64,000 nt of DNA from Rhodoferax sp. PAMC 29310 (GTDB lineage: Bacteria > Pseudomonadota > Gammaproteobacteria > Burkholderiales > Burkholderiaceae_C): contig NZ_CP072852.1 of assembly GCF_017948265.1 (NCBI RefSeq), forward strand, positions 682,001 to 746,000. Reading direction: 5' to 3'. Both the position numbers and the translations under genes were made by a program. Below the pieces are notes generated by a model. It did no database searches. It saw only the letters and a program-made list of their open reading frames with translations, and was not told the DNA's origin. Position 1 is the first letter of the stretch; each line of letters starts with the position of its first letter. Positions 63,226 to 64,000 of this stretch are shown here, in pieces.

Positions 63226-64000
63226 TCAGCTCTGACGTCCTTGTTTTTCAGTGGGCAGGGGCTCTGGGATGGGGATCCAGAACGTGAAGCTACACCCTGT
63301 TACTTCTGCACCATTGTAGAGGTTCTCCGCTTTCATCCTTCCCTGATGCGACTCAACGATGGAGCGGCACAGGCTCAAACCAATTCCCATGCCGTCGGAT
63401 TTGGTGGAGTAGAAGGCTTCATAAAGGCGGGGCATGGCCTCTGCCGAAATGCCGTTACCTGAGTCGGTCACCATGAACTCAATCACCGGTTTTCCCTCGA
63501 CTTGAGCGGATGCAACCCGGAGCTTGACAAGGCGGTGTGCGGTGGGGCGTTGCGCGGCGTCTACCGACTCTGCAGCGTTCTTCAGCAGGTTTAACAATAC
63601 CTGCTCAATCAAGATGGGATCGACCATCGTTTGAGGCAAGCGGGGTGCGACATAGTGCATCAAACGCACATTGCGGCGTCGCATTTCCATCTCGGCGAGT
63701 TCCAAGGCTTCGCTGACCATGCCTGCCACGCTGGACATGGAACGATTGGGCTCACTTCGTTTCACAAAGGAGCGAATGCGCTGAATGATTTGCCCCGCTC
63801 GCTGGGCCTGTTTGGCAGTTTTTTCCAACGCACCCAGCAAGTCCTCCTCGCTGATTTGCTGAGCTTTAATGCGTGAGACCATGCCGTTGCAATAGTTGTT
63901 GATGGCTGTCAATGGCTGATTCAACTCATGGGCCACGCTGGATGCCATTTCTCCCATCGTGATCAGCCGGCTGGAGGTTTGTGCGCGCTCGGCTTGCACC
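63226..64000 (-). CDS. Sensor histidine kinase, C-terminal part (cut by window edge)
   Basis: About 258 codons are visible, and the N-terminal sensor part lies beyond 64000. HisKA with SSVAHELNQPLTAINNYCNGM (phospho-His), a NtrB/FixL-like H-box. HATPase with NLLKNAAESVD (N box), VTDSGNGIS (G1) and GMGIGLSLCRSIVESHQG (G2). Autophosphorylation and transfer to the adjacent regulator are expected. The apparent GTG at 63997-63999 is internal, not the true start. Confidence 0.92.
   Translation of the reverse strand, partial: VQAERAQTSSRLITMGEMASSVAHELNQPLTAINNYCNGMVSRIKAQQISEEDLLGALEKTAKQAQRAGQIIQRIRSFVKRSEPNRSMSSVAGMVSEALELAEMEMRRRNVRLMHYVAPRLPQTMVDPILIEQVLLNLLKNAAESVDAAQRPTAHRLVKLRVASAQVEGKPVIEFMVTDSGNGISAEAMPRLYEAFYSTKSDGMGIGLSLCRSIVESHQGRMKAENLYNGAEVTGCSFTFWIPIPEPLPTEKQGRQS

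Noticed and set aside
1..64000. CRISPR array
   Set aside because: No series of regularly spaced short repeats was seen on either strand.

Overview
The window is a 64-kb chromosomal segment of a betaproteobacterium, most likely order Burkholderiales and family Comamonadaceae (Rhodoferax/Polaromonas-like). This rests on gene content and order, not on a database search: a complete isc operon ending in fdx and followed by dnaQ, an intracellular PHB depolymerase with a Cys nucleophile, a phasin, divergent tyrB/uvrB, dnaX-ybaB-recR, and folD next to a FixJ-type two-component system.

Core left part (1-16210). In order: the 3' end of a biotin-dependent acyl-CoA carboxylase alpha subunit with an epimerase-like VOC protein; a chemoreceptor; then, leftward, tyrB, a DUF2520 protein, phaZ and rsxB/rnfB. 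Rightward come uvrB and iscR-iscS-iscU-iscA-hscB-hscA-fdx, then dnaQ and tRNA-Val(CAC).

Genomic island (16163-44078, 27.9 kb). It is integrated in the 3' half of tRNA-Val and bounded by a 52-bp exact direct repeat. The right end carries a tyrosine integrase, an AlpA-like regulator, a split primase (CHC2 zinc finger plus prim-pol), a DUF3987 replication protein and TerS-like genes next to an HNH nuclease. The left end carries an annealase/YqaJ-exonuclease pair, an ArdC-like antirestriction protein and small membrane proteins. No capsid, tail, portal or large terminase gene is visible, so it resembles a phage satellite or integrative island. The middle is defence cargo in one leftward transcription unit: hsdM, hsdS, a DUF262/HNH (GmrSD-like) gene, hsdR, an unknown 191-aa protein, a nucleoside-phosphorylase-fold protein and a STAND (NLR-like) NTPase with helical repeats. 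The phosphorylase C-terminus and the NTPase N-terminus share a 35-residue segment that looks like a homotypic effector-associated adaptor. I consider this pair the most interesting system in the window. An ankyrin-repeat gene and a HicA-like gene sit beside it.

Insertion-sequence region (44079-47800). Two near-identical 1332-bp IS256-family copies lie in direct orientation. The second interrupts a yegP/DUF1508 gene with a perfect 8-bp target duplication. The 4.5S (SRP) RNA gene ffs is enclosed between the two copies.

Core right part (47815-64000). dnaX (with an A9 slippery run that can make gamma), ybaB, recR, a frameshifted MAPEG gene, an orphan periplasmic binding protein, mltD, gloB (unusual metal ligands), a methyltransferase, rnhA, a phasin, pyrD, rpiA, a DUF4124/glutaredoxin protein, prlC, folD and a two-component system cut by the window edge. 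phaZ and the phasin share a TGCAyTGCAACA motif in their promoters, suggesting common PhaR control of PHB storage.
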